This document shows, one piece after another, positions 32,072 through 41,400 of a DNA stretch of 64,000 nucleotides. The position numbers and the translations under genes are program-made. A model generated the notes under the pieces. The model made no database searches and was not told the DNA's origin. It worked only from the letters and a program-made list of their open reading frames with translations. Positions within the stretch are counted from its first letter, which is position 1. Each line of letters starts with the position of its first letter. Origin of the DNA: VRUE01 sp036271315. GTDB taxonomy: Bacteria > Actinomycetota > Thermoleophilia > Solirubrobacterales > 70-9. The DNA is taken from positions 17,170 through 81,169 of the forward strand of contig DATBAV010000043.1 in NCBI GenBank assembly GCA_036271315.1. Direction: 5' to 3'.

Positions 32072-33670
32072 ATGGCAACGGTCCGCGAGGCAAGCTTCGA
32101 CCTCTTCCGGGAGCTGGGGATGACGACGATGTTCGGCAACCCCGGCTCGACCGAGCTGCCGATGCTCGCCGATTTCCCCTCCGACTTCCGCTACGTGCTC
32201 GGCCTGCAGGAGGCGGTCGTGGTCGGCATGGCCGACGGCTACGCCCAGGCCTCGGGCCGCACGACGATGGCCAACCTGCACACCGCGCCCGGCGTCGGCA
32301 ACGCGATGGGGGCGATCTTCAACGCCCAGGCCAACCACTCGCCGCTGCTGATCACCGCCGGCCAGCAGGCGCGGGCGCAGATCACCCTGCAGGCCAACCT
32401 GACCAATCGCGACGCGATCCGCATGCCCCACCCGCTGGTCAAGTGGGCCTTCGAGCCGGCCCGGGCCGAGGACGTTCCGCTCGCCCTCGCCCACGGCGCC
32501 CACCTCGCCGGCCTGCCGCCAAAGGGCCCGACCTTCGTCTCGCTGCCGATGGACGACTGGTACGCCGAGGTCGACGAGGCCGACGCGCGCGAGGCGATCG
32601 CCCGCAAGGTCAGCGGCCGCGCCGCCGCCGACCCGGCCGCCGTCCGGGTCCTCGCCGACCGGCTCGACGCCGCCACCAACCCGGTCATGGTCGCCGGTCC
32701 CGATATCGACGCCTCCGGCGCCTGGGACCTGGCAATAGCGCTCGCCGAGCGCCAGCACCTGCCGGTCTGGGCGACCCCGGCCACGGGTGGCGGGCGCCTC
32801 GGCTTTCCCGAGAACCACCCGAACTACCGCGGCGTGCTGCCACCGGCAATCGGTCCCGTCGGCCAGACCCTCGAGGGTCACGACCTGATCCTCGTCCTCG
32901 GCAGCTCCGTCTTCCCTTACTACCCATACATCCCCGGGCCGCTGCTGCCTGAGGGCGCCAAGCTGGTCGCAATCACCAGCGATCCGGACGAGGCCGCCCG
33001 GGCGCCGATGGGCGACGCGCTCGTTGCCGACGTGAAGCTGACCCTTGCTGCCCTGCTCGAGGATCTGCCCGAGTCCGCCCGCCCTGCGCCGGAGCCGAAT
33101 CCCGGGCCGCAGGAAATTCCGCCCAGCGACCCGCTCAATTCCTCCACGGTGCACACCGCCCTCGCCGAGGTCTTTCCGGATGACGGCATCGTCGTGCTCG
33201 AGTCGCCCTCCAGCACCCTCGCCCTGCGCAACCAGATGCGCCTCTCGCGCCCCGGCAGCTACTACTTCGCTGCTGGCGGCGGCCTCGGCTTCGGCCTCGC
33301 CGCCTCGGTCGGCGTGCAGCTCGCCCAGCCCGACCGTCCGGTCGTCTGCGTGGTCGGCGAGGGCTCGGTCCAGTACGCGGTCAGCGCCTTCTGGAGCGCC
33401 GTCGCCTACAAGGTGCCGGTCACCTTCCTGGTCGTGCGCAACGAGGAGTACGCGATCCTCAAGTGGTTCGCCGAGGTCGAGCAGGTTGCCGGAGCGCCCG
33501 GCCTCGACCTGCCCAAGCTCGACGTCGCCGCGGTAGCCGCGGGCTACGGCGTCAACGCGACCCGGGTCAAGGACCGCGACGAGGTCCGCGACGCCCTGCA
33601 GAAAGCGTTCGCCTCTTCGCAGCCGGAGCTGGTCGAAGTCCCGGTCGCGCCGGGGATGTCCCTCTTTTAG
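32072..33670 (+). CDS. mdlC: Benzoylformate-decarboxylase-like ThDP enzyme
   Basis: A 532-aa thiamine-diphosphate enzyme. The FGNPGSTELPM loop (Ser26 region), catalytic Glu in LQEAVVVGMADGYAQASG, His of NLHTAPGVGNAMG and the ThDP/Mg motif GEGSVQYAVSAFW...VVRNEEY fit benzoylformate decarboxylase better than acetolactate synthase. The reaction would be nonoxidative decarboxylation of an aromatic 2-oxoacid to the aldehyde. The next gene (9 nt downstream) encodes an FAD/Fe-S 2-hydroxyacid dehydrogenase type protein, which could supply the 2-oxoacid. Substrate assignment is inference. Confidence 0.82.
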   Translation: MATVREASFDLFRELGMTTMFGNPGSTELPMLADFPSDFRYVLGLQEAVVVGMADGYAQASGRTTMANLHTAPGVGNAMGAIFNAQANHSPLLITAGQQARAQITLQANLTNRDAIRMPHPLVKWAFEPARAEDVPLALAHGAHLAGLPPKGPTFVSLPMDDWYAEVDEADAREAIARKVSGRAAADPAAVRVLADRLDAATNPVMVAGPDIDASGAWDLAIALAERQHLPVWATPATGGGRLGFPENHPNYRGVLPPAIGPVGQTLEGHDLILVLGSSVFPYYPYIPGPLLPEGAKLVAITSDPDEAARAPMGDALVADVKLTLAALLEDLPESARPAPEPNPGPQEIPPSDPLNSSTVHTALAEVFPDDGIVVLESPSSTLALRNQMRLSRPGSYYFAAGGGLGFGLAASVGVQLAQPDRPVVCVVGEGSVQYAVSAFWSAVAYKVPVTFLVVRNEEYAILKWFAEVEQVAGAPGLDLPKLDVAAVAAGYGVNATRVKDRDEVRDALQKAFASSQPELVEVPVAPGMSLF

Positions 33671-33679
33671 GGCCGGACG

Positions 33680-36559
33680 ATGGCGTTGCTGGAGAGCAAA
33701 CCGGCACCCGATCGCGCCCCCGACAGCCTCGCCGCCGGCACGCCCTCCCCGCTGCGTGGGGAACTGGAGCAACTGCTCGGTGCCGACCGCGTGCTCGCCC
33801 GCGCCAGCGACATCGTCCGCTACGCCTCCGACGCTAGCCCCTACCGGCTGCTGCCGCAGGTCGTGGTGATGGCGCGCGACGCCGGGGACGTCGCCAAGAC
33901 GCTCGCCTTCGGCAAGCGCAGTGGCATCCCGGTCACCTTCCGCGCCGGCGGCACCAGCCTCAACGGCCAGGGCCAGAGCGACGGCATCCTCGTCGACGTG
34001 CGCCGCCACTTCAGCGGCGTCGCGGTTGAGTCGGGCTTGCCGCGGGAGGGCGGCGAGGAGATCGAGGCCGCCTTCGCCCGGGTCAAGCCCGGCACCGTGC
34101 TCGGCCACGCCAACCGCGTGCTCGCCCCGCACGGTCGCAAGCTCGGCCCCGACCCGGCCAGCACCGACATCGCCTGCGTCGGCGGCGTGATCGCCAACAA
34201 CTCGGGCGGGATGCGCTGCGGTGTGACCAAGGACTCCTACTCGACGGTCAGCTCGATGACGCTGGTGCTCCCCTCCGGGACGATGATCGACACCGCCGCC
34301 CCCGACGCGGCCGAGCGCTTTGCGGCCGAGGAGCCCGAGCTGGCGAAAGGCCTGGAAGCGATCCGCGACGAGATCCGCGCCGACGCCGAGCTGAGCGAGC
34401 GCATCCGCCGCAAGTTCGCGATCAAGAACACCACCGGCTACCGGCTCTGCGCCTTCCTCGACGCCGACGAGCCGCTGGAGATATTCCGCCGCCTCGTCGT
34501 CGGCTCCGAGGGCACGCTCGCCTTCGTCGCCGAGGCGGTCTTCGAGACCGTGCTGCTTCCCGCTCGCACGACCACTGCCTGGGTCCACTTTCCCGGCATC
34601 GACGAGGCGATTTCCCCGGTCCGCGACCTGGTCGACAGCGGCGCCACCGCGGTCGAGCTGATGGTGGCGCCCGCCCTGATCACCGCCGCCTGGAACATGG
34701 TCGGCGCGCCGGAGGAGTGGAAAGAACTGCCGCCGGAGTCGGCGGTGCTGCTGGTCGAGTACGGCGCCGAAAGCGACGCGGAGCTCGACGCCTACGTCGC
34801 CAGGGCGGGCGAGATCTTCGCCGGCCACGAGACGATCAAGCCGTACGAATTCACCCGCGAGGCGGAGGGGGTCGAGCTGGCCTGGCGCGTGCGCGAGGGC
34901 CTGCACGGCCTGATCGGCCGCCTGCGCCTGCCCGGCACGGCGCTGATCGTCGAGGACGTCTGCGTGCCGCCGGAGCGGATCGCCGAGGGCGCTCGTGACC
35001 TCCAGGCCCTGCTCGGCGAGCATGGCTTCCTGCCCGGCGTCGCCGGCCACGCCTCCGCCGGCAACCTGCACTTCATGCTGACCCCGGACTTCGCCAAGCA
35101 GGAGGACCTCGAGCGCTACGAGGCCTTCATGGCGAAGCTGGTCGAGCTGATCGTCGGTAAGTACGACGGCTCGCTCAAGGCCGAGCACGGCACCGGGATC
35201 AACATGGCCCCATATGTCGAGCGCGAGTGGGGGGAGGTGGCGACCGAGCTGATGTGGCGGATCAAGCAGCTCGCCGATCCCGACGGCGTGCTCAACCCCG
35301 GCGTCGTCCTCAATCGCGACCCCGGCGTCCACCTGCGCAACCTCAAAACGACGCCGGCGATCGAGGACTCGGCGACGACTTGCGTCGAGTGCGGCTTCTG
35401 CGAGCCGGTCTGTCCCAGCCGTAACCTGACCACGACGCCGCGCCAGCGCATCGTCCTGCGCCGCGAGATCGCCCGCCAGCCCGAGGGCTCGCCGCTGCGC
35501 AAGGCGCTGCTCGAGGAGTACGAGTACGACTCGCTCGAGACCTGCGCCGCCGACGGCTCCTGCCAGCTCGCCTGCCCGGTCGGGATCGACACCGGCGCGC
35601 TGGTCAGGGAACTGCGCAAGCAGGGGCACGGTGAGCGGGCCGAAGCGGCGGCGCTGGCGGCGGCCAAGCGCTGGCGCACGGTCGAGGCGGCTTCGCGACT
35701 GGGACTGCGACTGGGTGGGCCGTTGGTGCGGCGGACCAAGCGTGGGCGTGGACTGCCGGGACCCGCAAAGGGGGGAGCAGGGGGTGTCCCTCTCCCGACA
35801 AAAGCGGGGAGTGTCGGGAGAGGGACACCCCCTGCTCCTCGAAGCGGGGCCGCGGCCGTCTACGTTCCGAGTTGCACGAATCGCATCTTTGGCGGGAACC
35901 CGGTCGAGGCCCTCGTGGCGGTTTCGGCTCGGGCTGGGATGCCGGTATGGATTCCCGACGACGTTGCCGGGAGCTGTTGTGGCTTGCCCTGGAGCTCGAA
36001 GGGGTTCGGGGCGGCGCATGCGCACAAGGCGAACGAGATGGTTGTCAAGCTCTGGCGCTGGAGTGGGGAGGGGGCGCTGCCGATCGTGATCGACGCCGCC
36101 TCCTGCACGCAGGGCATCGCCGATCCGGGCGAGGGGGTGCTTTCTGAGGAGAACGCCGGGCGCCTGGCCAAGCTCGAGATCATCGACTCGGTCGCCTGGG
36201 CGCACGATCGCCTGCTGCCCTCGCTCGAGCTCAAGGAAAAGGTCGGCTCGGCCACCGTGCACCCGACCTGCGCCACCCGCCACATGGGCCTGGCGCTGCG
36301 CCTGCGCTCGCTCGCCGGGGCCCTCGCCGACGACGTTTACGTCGCCCCGTCGGCGACTTGCTGCGGCTTCGCCGGCGACCGCGGCATCTCCCACCCCGAG
36401 CTGACCGAGGCGGCGACCCGTCCCCAGGCCGAAGAGCTCGCCGGCCGCCACTTCGATGCCCACCTCTCCAATAACCGCACCTGCGAGATCGGCCTCAGCC
36501 GCGCCACCGGTGCCGAGTACGAGTCGGTGCTGATCCTGCTCGAGCGGCTCAGCCGCTGA
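33680..36559 (+). CDS. FAD-linked oxidase / Fe-S 2-hydroxyacid dehydrogenase (GlcD-GlcF-type fusion)
   Basis: A 959-aa fusion. The N-terminal FAD_binding_4 domain shows VTFRAGGTSLNGQGQSDGIL and GGVIANNSGGMRCG; the FAD oxidase C-terminal domain has KAEHGTGINMAPYVEREW. Two 4Fe-4S motifs follow (CVECGFCEPVCPSRN from residue 568; CAADGSCQLACPVG from 622), then two CCG-type cysteine-rich domains (CCGLPWSSKG, CCGFAGDRG). Relatives oxidise D-lactate, glycolate or other D-2-hydroxyacids. Residues about 699-720 are encoded by palindromic repeat F, inserted in frame in the linker between the Fe-S part and the CCG domains. Confidence 0.9.
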   Translation: MALLESKPAPDRAPDSLAAGTPSPLRGELEQLLGADRVLARASDIVRYASDASPYRLLPQVVVMARDAGDVAKTLAFGKRSGIPVTFRAGGTSLNGQGQSDGILVDVRRHFSGVAVESGLPREGGEEIEAAFARVKPGTVLGHANRVLAPHGRKLGPDPASTDIACVGGVIANNSGGMRCGVTKDSYSTVSSMTLVLPSGTMIDTAAPDAAERFAAEEPELAKGLEAIRDEIRADAELSERIRRKFAIKNTTGYRLCAFLDADEPLEIFRRLVVGSEGTLAFVAEAVFETVLLPARTTTAWVHFPGIDEAISPVRDLVDSGATAVELMVAPALITAAWNMVGAPEEWKELPPESAVLLVEYGAESDAELDAYVARAGEIFAGHETIKPYEFTREAEGVELAWRVREGLHGLIGRLRLPGTALIVEDVCVPPERIAEGARDLQALLGEHGFLPGVAGHASAGNLHFMLTPDFAKQEDLERYEAFMAKLVELIVGKYDGSLKAEHGTGINMAPYVEREWGEVATELMWRIKQLADPDGVLNPGVVLNRDPGVHLRNLKTTPAIEDSATTCVECGFCEPVCPSRNLTTTPRQRIVLRREIARQPEGSPLRKALLEEYEYDSLETCAADGSCQLACPVGIDTGALVRELRKQGHGERAEAAALAAAKRWRTVEAASRLGLRLGGPLVRRTKRGRGLPGPAKGGAGGVPLPTKAGSVGRGTPPAPRSGAAAVYVPSCTNRIFGGNPVEALVAVSARAGMPVWIPDDVAGSCCGLPWSSKGFGAAHAHKANEMVVKLWRWSGEGALPIVIDAASCTQGIADPGEGVLSEENAGRLAKLEIIDSVAWAHDRLLPSLELKEKVGSATVHPTCATRHMGLALRLRSLAGALADDVYVAPSATCCGFAGDRGISHPELTEAATRPQAEELAGRHFDAHLSNNRTCEIGLSRATGAEYESVLILLERLSR
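35774..35838. repeat. Palindromic repeat F (family C/F), in frame inside the FAD/Fe-S gene
   Basis: A perfect 27-bp inverted repeat (35774-35800 and 35812-35838) around loop AAAGCGGGGAG. The loop matches repeat C (AACAGCGGGGAG) but the arms do not. It is translated as part of a Gly/Pro/Thr-rich linker (GGVPLPTKAGSVGRGTPPAP) and keeps the frame open. The linker position between domains explains why the insertion could be tolerated. Confidence 0.92.
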
Positions 36560-37432
36560 TCAGGACTTCGCCGCGGCAACCGCCGCCGCGCCCTGCTCAT
36601 CGGCTTCGGCCTCGACCTCGCGGATCGTCGTCAAGACCCGCCGGTCGCTGTCCATGCGACCGTCGAGCAGCGGGTTGATCAGGCCGCGGAATGCCGAGAC
36701 GTAGCGCCACCACTTCGGCGCGAAGATCCGCGGCGCCCGTTCTTCGATCCCGCGCACCACGGCGGCGCCGGCCTGATCGGGCGTGATCCGTTTCCTCAAG
36801 AACTCGGGCAGGTTCTGCTGCATGCGATCGCCATTTGCTGCGACCGCGTCCTGGACCATCTTGGTATCGACCCAGCCGAAGTAGGCGACGCTGGCGCTGG
36901 CGCCTAGCGGCGTCAGCTCGGCCCGCAGCGAGCGGCCCAGCGACTCGACTCCCGACTTGGCGACGGCGTAGGGGCTGTTGAGCATGCCGTTGACGAAGGC
37001 GTAGACCGAGGAGGTGACGACGATGTGCCCCTGTCGCTCGACCACCTGCGGCAGCGCCGCTCTCACCGTGCGCCAGACGCCGAGCATGTCGACCTCGAAG
37101 ACCCGCTCCCACTCCTCGACGCCGATCCCGCGCACGGTCGCCATCTGCTTCTGGGCGATGCCGGCGTTGGCGACGACGACGTCGAGGCCGCCAAAGCGGT
37201 CGACCGTCTCGGCGACCGACTGCATCACGGCGCTGTGGTCGGTGACGTCGGTGGCGAGCCCGATTGCCCGCGGCCCGATCCGCTCGGCCGCCTCGCGCGC
37301 CTCGGCGGCGTCGATGTCGAGGACCGTGACCGAGGCGCCGCGCAGGTGCAGCTGACGGGCCGTCTCGTAGCCGATCCCGCGAGCCGCGCCGGTGACCAGC
37401 GCGACCTTTCCGTTCAAGTCGTAAGCGGGCAT
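36560..37432 (-). CDS. Short-chain dehydrogenase/reductase
   Basis: A 290-aa classical SDR. The cofactor motif is ALVTGAARGIGYETARQL, NAG appears as VVANAGIAQK, and the catalytic triad as VVTSSVYAFVNG plus SPYAVAKSGVE (Ser, Tyr-x-x-x-Lys). The C-terminal APKWWRYVSAFRGLINPLLD region is shared with the neighbouring SDR. The two are about 60% identical by eye and 12 nt apart, so they arose by tandem duplication. Substrate unknown. The stop abuts the stop of the convergent FAD/Fe-S gene without a spacer. Confidence 0.9.
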   Translation of the reverse strand: MPAYDLNGKVALVTGAARGIGYETARQLHLRGASVTVLDIDAAEAREAAERIGPRAIGLATDVTDHSAVMQSVAETVDRFGGLDVVVANAGIAQKQMATVRGIGVEEWERVFEVDMLGVWRTVRAALPQVVERQGHIVVTSSVYAFVNGMLNSPYAVAKSGVESLGRSLRAELTPLGASASVAYFGWVDTKMVQDAVAANGDRMQQNLPEFLRKRITPDQAGAAVVRGIEERAPRIFAPKWWRYVSAFRGLINPLLDGRMDSDRRVLTTIREVEAEADEQGAAAVAAAKS

Positions 37433-37444
37433 GCGGCGGGCAGC

Positions 37445-38323
37445 CTAACGCGACGCGGTGGGGGTGGAGGCTTTGTCGTCGCCGCCGGCTTCAACCGCCT
37501 CGGCCTCGCGGATCGCGGCGGCCATGCGCGAGTCGCGCTCGACCCGGCGCTCGAGCAGCGGGTTGATCAGGCCGCGGAAGGCGGAGACGTAGCGCAGCCA
37601 CTTCGGCGCGAAGATCCGCGGCGCCCGCTCCTCGATCCCGGCGACGATCGCCGCACCGGCGGCGGCGGGCGTCGTTCGTTTAAGCAGAAAGTCCGGGGAG
37701 AACTCCTGCAGCAGCTTGGTCCCCGGCTTCTCGAAGGTGTCCTGGACCATCTTGGTGTCGATCCAGCTGAAGTAGACGACGCTGGCGCTGGCCCCGAACG
37801 GCGCCAGCTCGGCTCGCAGCGAGCGGCCGAAGGCCTCGACCGCGGCCTTCGAGGTCGCGTAAGGGCTCATCAGCATGCCGTTGACGAAGGCCGCCGCCGA
37901 GGCGACGATGACGACCTGGCCGTTGCGCTCGCTGATCTGCGGCAGCGCCGCCCGCACCGTGTGCCAGACGCCCATCAGGTTGACGTCGATCACCCGCTCC
38001 CACTCCTCGACCGGCATCGCCCGCGTGGTCGTGATTGTGGGCGGCGCGATCCCCGCGTTCGCCATCGCTATGTCGAGGCCGCCGAAGCGCTCGACCGTCT
38101 CCGCAACCGCGGCTCGCATCGCGCCCGCGTCGGTGACGTCGCCGCCGATTCCGAGGGTGCGCTCGCCGATCCGCTCGGCCGCTTCGCTTGCCTCGGTGGC
38201 GTCGAGGTCGACGACGGCGATCGAGGCGCCGCGCGCGTGCAGCTGGCGCGCCGTTTCGAAGCCGATCCCGCGGGCGGCGCCGGTGACGAGCGCCACCTTG
38301 CCGTTGAGGTCGTAGGTGGGCAC
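37445..38323 (-). CDS. Short-chain dehydrogenase/reductase (tandem paralogue)
   Basis: A 292-aa classical SDR paralogous to the downstream one. It shows ALVTGAARGIGFETARQL, MANAGIAPPT, VIVASAAAFVNG and SPYATSKAAVEAFGRS, plus the shared C-terminal RIFAPKWLRYVSAFRGLINP. The C-terminal tail is acidic and low complexity. It is first in the minus-strand pair and divergent from ileS with a 95-bp gap. Function beyond NAD(P)-dependent oxidoreduction cannot be stated. Confidence 0.9.
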   Translation of the reverse strand: MPTYDLNGKVALVTGAARGIGFETARQLHARGASIAVVDLDATEASEAAERIGERTLGIGGDVTDAGAMRAAVAETVERFGGLDIAMANAGIAPPTITTTRAMPVEEWERVIDVNLMGVWHTVRAALPQISERNGQVVIVASAAAFVNGMLMSPYATSKAAVEAFGRSLRAELAPFGASASVVYFSWIDTKMVQDTFEKPGTKLLQEFSPDFLLKRTTPAAAGAAIVAGIEERAPRIFAPKWLRYVSAFRGLINPLLERRVERDSRMAAAIREAEAVEAGGDDKASTPTASR

Positions 38324-38418
38324 GCGGCAAGACTAATGCGTACCGATCCCACCCGTTAGGCACGGCCCGTCGGGACAGGGCGTCAGGAACAGAGGGCCGC
38401 TCCTAGAATCACCCGTCC

Positions 38419-41400
38419 ATGCCCGGCTTCCGCCCCGTCGACACCAAGCAGTCCTTCCCCGAGCTGGAGGAGCGAGTGCTGGAGCGTTGGCGCGAGCGCG
38501 AGGTCTTCCAGCGCTCGCTCGACCAGCGCGAGAGCGCGCCGATCTGGAACTTCTACGAGGGCCCGCCGACCGCCAACGGCCGCCCCGGCTCCCACCACGT
38601 CCTCGCTCGCGTCTTCAAGGACATCTACCCGCGCTACCGCTCGATGTGCGGCTACCGGGTGCCGCGCAAGGCCGGCTGGGACTGCCACGGGCTGCCGGTC
38701 GAGATCGAGGTCGAAAAGCAGCTCGGGATCTCCTCCAAGCAGGAGATCGAGAAGTACGGCATCGACAAGTTCAACGCGCGCTGCCGCGAGTCGGTCTTCG
38801 AGTACGTCGAGGAGTGGAACAAGCTGACCGAGCGGATCGGCTTCTGGATCGACCTCGACGATCCCTACGTCACCCTCGACGACGACTACATCGAGTCGGT
38901 CTGGTGGTCGCTGAAGCAGCTCTGGGACAAGGACCGCCTGTACGAGGGCCACAAGGTCGTGCCCTACTGCCCGCGCTGCGGCACGGCGCTCTCCTCGCAC
39001 GAGGTAGCGCTTGGCTACAAAGACGTCGAGGACCCCTCCGTCTTCATAAAAATTCCGCTCGTCCCGGCGGTGGCCGCCGCCGCCCCCGGACGCGGGAGCG
39101 AGGGCGGATCCATATCTGATTCCTCCGCCCTCGCGGGAGCAGAGGAGGCGGCGGAATTTCTTCTGGTCTGGACGACGACCCCGTGGACGTTGCCGGGCAA
39201 CGTCGCGGTCGCCGTCGCGCCCGAGGTCACCTACGTCAAGGCCCGCTGCGGCGAGGAGGTCTTGATCCTCGCCGAGCCGCTGCTCGAGCGGGTGCTGGGC
39301 GAGGACGTCGAGGTGCTCGAGCGCCTGCCGGGCTCCGCCCTGGTCGGCCGGAGATACAAGGGCCCCCTCTTCGAGCTCGAGGAGGAGCCCGCCAACGCCT
39401 TCCGCGTCGTCGCCGGCGACTTCGTCACCACCGAGGACGGCACCGGGCTGGTCCACATCGCTCCCGCCTTCGGCGAAGACGACTACGCGGTCGCCGCCGC
39501 CAACGGCATCTTCGACCCGACCAGCGCCGGCACGCTCTTCAACCCGGTCAATCTCGAAGGCCGCTTCGACCGCCGGGTCAGTGGCTTCGAGGGGCAGTTC
39601 GTCAAGGACCCCGAGGTGACCAAGGCGCTGATCGCCGACCTCGAGGCGCGCGGCCTGCTCTTCCGCGAGCAGGTCTACGAGCACTCCTACCCGCATTGCT
39701 GGCGCTGCGACACGCCGCTGCTCTATTACGCCAAGTCGAGCTGGTACGTCGCCACCTCGCAGGCGCGCGACAAGCTGCTCGCCAACAACGAGACGATCGG
39801 CTGGCACCCCGAGCACATCAAGGACGGCCGCTTTGGCAAGTGGCTGGAGAACAACGTCGACTGGGCGCTCTCGCGCGACCGCTACTGGGGCACGCCGCTG
39901 CCGATCTGGCACTGCACCAAAGGCGATTGCACCGAGCTCTACTGCGCCGGCTCGGTCGCCGAGCTGCGTGAGCGGGCGAGGGGAGAGGTGCCCGAGGACC
40001 TGCACCGCCCCTACATCGACGAGGTCGTGCTCGACTGCGAGAGCTGCGGCGGCGAGATGCACCGGGTCAAGTCGGTGATCGACACCTGGTACGACAGCGG
40101 CGCGATGCCCTTCGCGCAGCTGCACTACCCGTTCGAGAATGAGGAGCAGTTCGCCGAACGCTTCCCGGCCGACTTCATCTGCGAGGCGATCGACCAGACC
40201 CGCGGCTGGTTCTACACGCTGCTCGCCGAGTCGACCCTGCTCTTCGACCAATCGAGCTACCGCAACTGCGTCTGCCTCGGCCTGATCCTCGACCCCGAGG
40301 GCCAGAAGATGTCGAAGAGCAAGGGCAACGTGGTCGAGCCCTGGGCCGTGATCTCCGCCCACGGCGCCGACGCCTTCCGCTGGTACTACCTGACCGCGCA
40401 GCAGCCCTGGTCGGGCTACCGCTTCTCGGTCGACACCGTCGGCGAATCGGTCCGCCAATTCCTCCTCACCCTCTGGAACACCTATTCCTTCTGGGTCCTC
40501 TACGCCAACGCCGAGGGCCTCGGTCCCGCCGACTTTGCCGTCGGCGCGCTGAGTTTGAGGTTTGTCGGGGATGGCCGGGACAAATCTCAAACTCAGCATT
40601 CCGATTTGGATCGCTGGGCGCTCTCCAAGCTGCAGTCGACGATCGCGAGCGTGCGCGAGAACATGGACGAGTTCGACTGCACCGCCGCCGGGCGGGAGAT
40701 CGCCGAGTACGTCGAGGAGCTCTCCAACTGGTACGTGCGGCTCTCGCGCCGGCGCTTCTGGGAAGGAGACCGCGCCGCCTTCGCGACCCTGCGCTACTGC
40801 CTGCTCGAGGTCGCTGCGCTACTGGCTCCTTTCACCCCTTTCCTTGCTGAGGAGATCCACCTCAACCTCGCCGGCGGCGAGGCCGAAGCGCTCGGCGAGA
40901 GCCCCGACTCGGTCCACCTGCGCGACTTCCCGGCTGCCGACGCCGCCCTCGCCGACCCCGAGCTCGAGGCGGCGATGGAGGCGGTGCGGCTCACGGTCGA
41001 GCTCGGCCGCGCCGCTCGCGCCCAGGCCAAGGCCAAGGTGCGCCAACCGCTGCGCCGCGCCGTGATCGTCGCCAACGACGCCGAGCGCGCGGCGATCGAG
41101 GCCCGCGCCGACCTGGTCACCAGCGAGCTCAACGTCAAGGAGCTCGACTTCGTCTCCGAAGAGGCCGACCTGGTCAGCTACGCGGTCAAGCCCAACTACC
41201 GCTCGCTCGGCCCACGCTTCGGCAAGCGCATGCCCCAGGTGGCCGCCGCGATCGAAGCGCTCGACCCCGTCCACGTCGCCAAGGTGATGGCCGACGGCGG
41301 CGAGGTCGGGATCAGCATCGACGGCGACGATCACACGATCGGCCCCGACGAGGTCACCCTCGCCCTGCAGCCACTGGAGGGCTACGAGGTTGAGGCGGAG

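Noticed and set aside
31607..36463. A 1618-codon open frame on the minus strand opposite the decarboxylase and FAD/Fe-S genes
   Set aside because: It is antisense to two genes with clear catalytic motifs, and its composition (Ala/Gly/Arg/Asp/Leu-rich, no domain) is the usual mirror of GC-rich coding DNA.
38324..38418. Possible T-box leader for ileS
   Set aside because: No AGGGTGGNACCGCG-like T-box sequence, and the 95-bp gap is too short for the usual specifier and antiterminator arrangement.
38383..40599. A 738-codon frame antisense to ileS
   Set aside because: Shadow of ileS; no motif, and the opposite strand is certainly coding.
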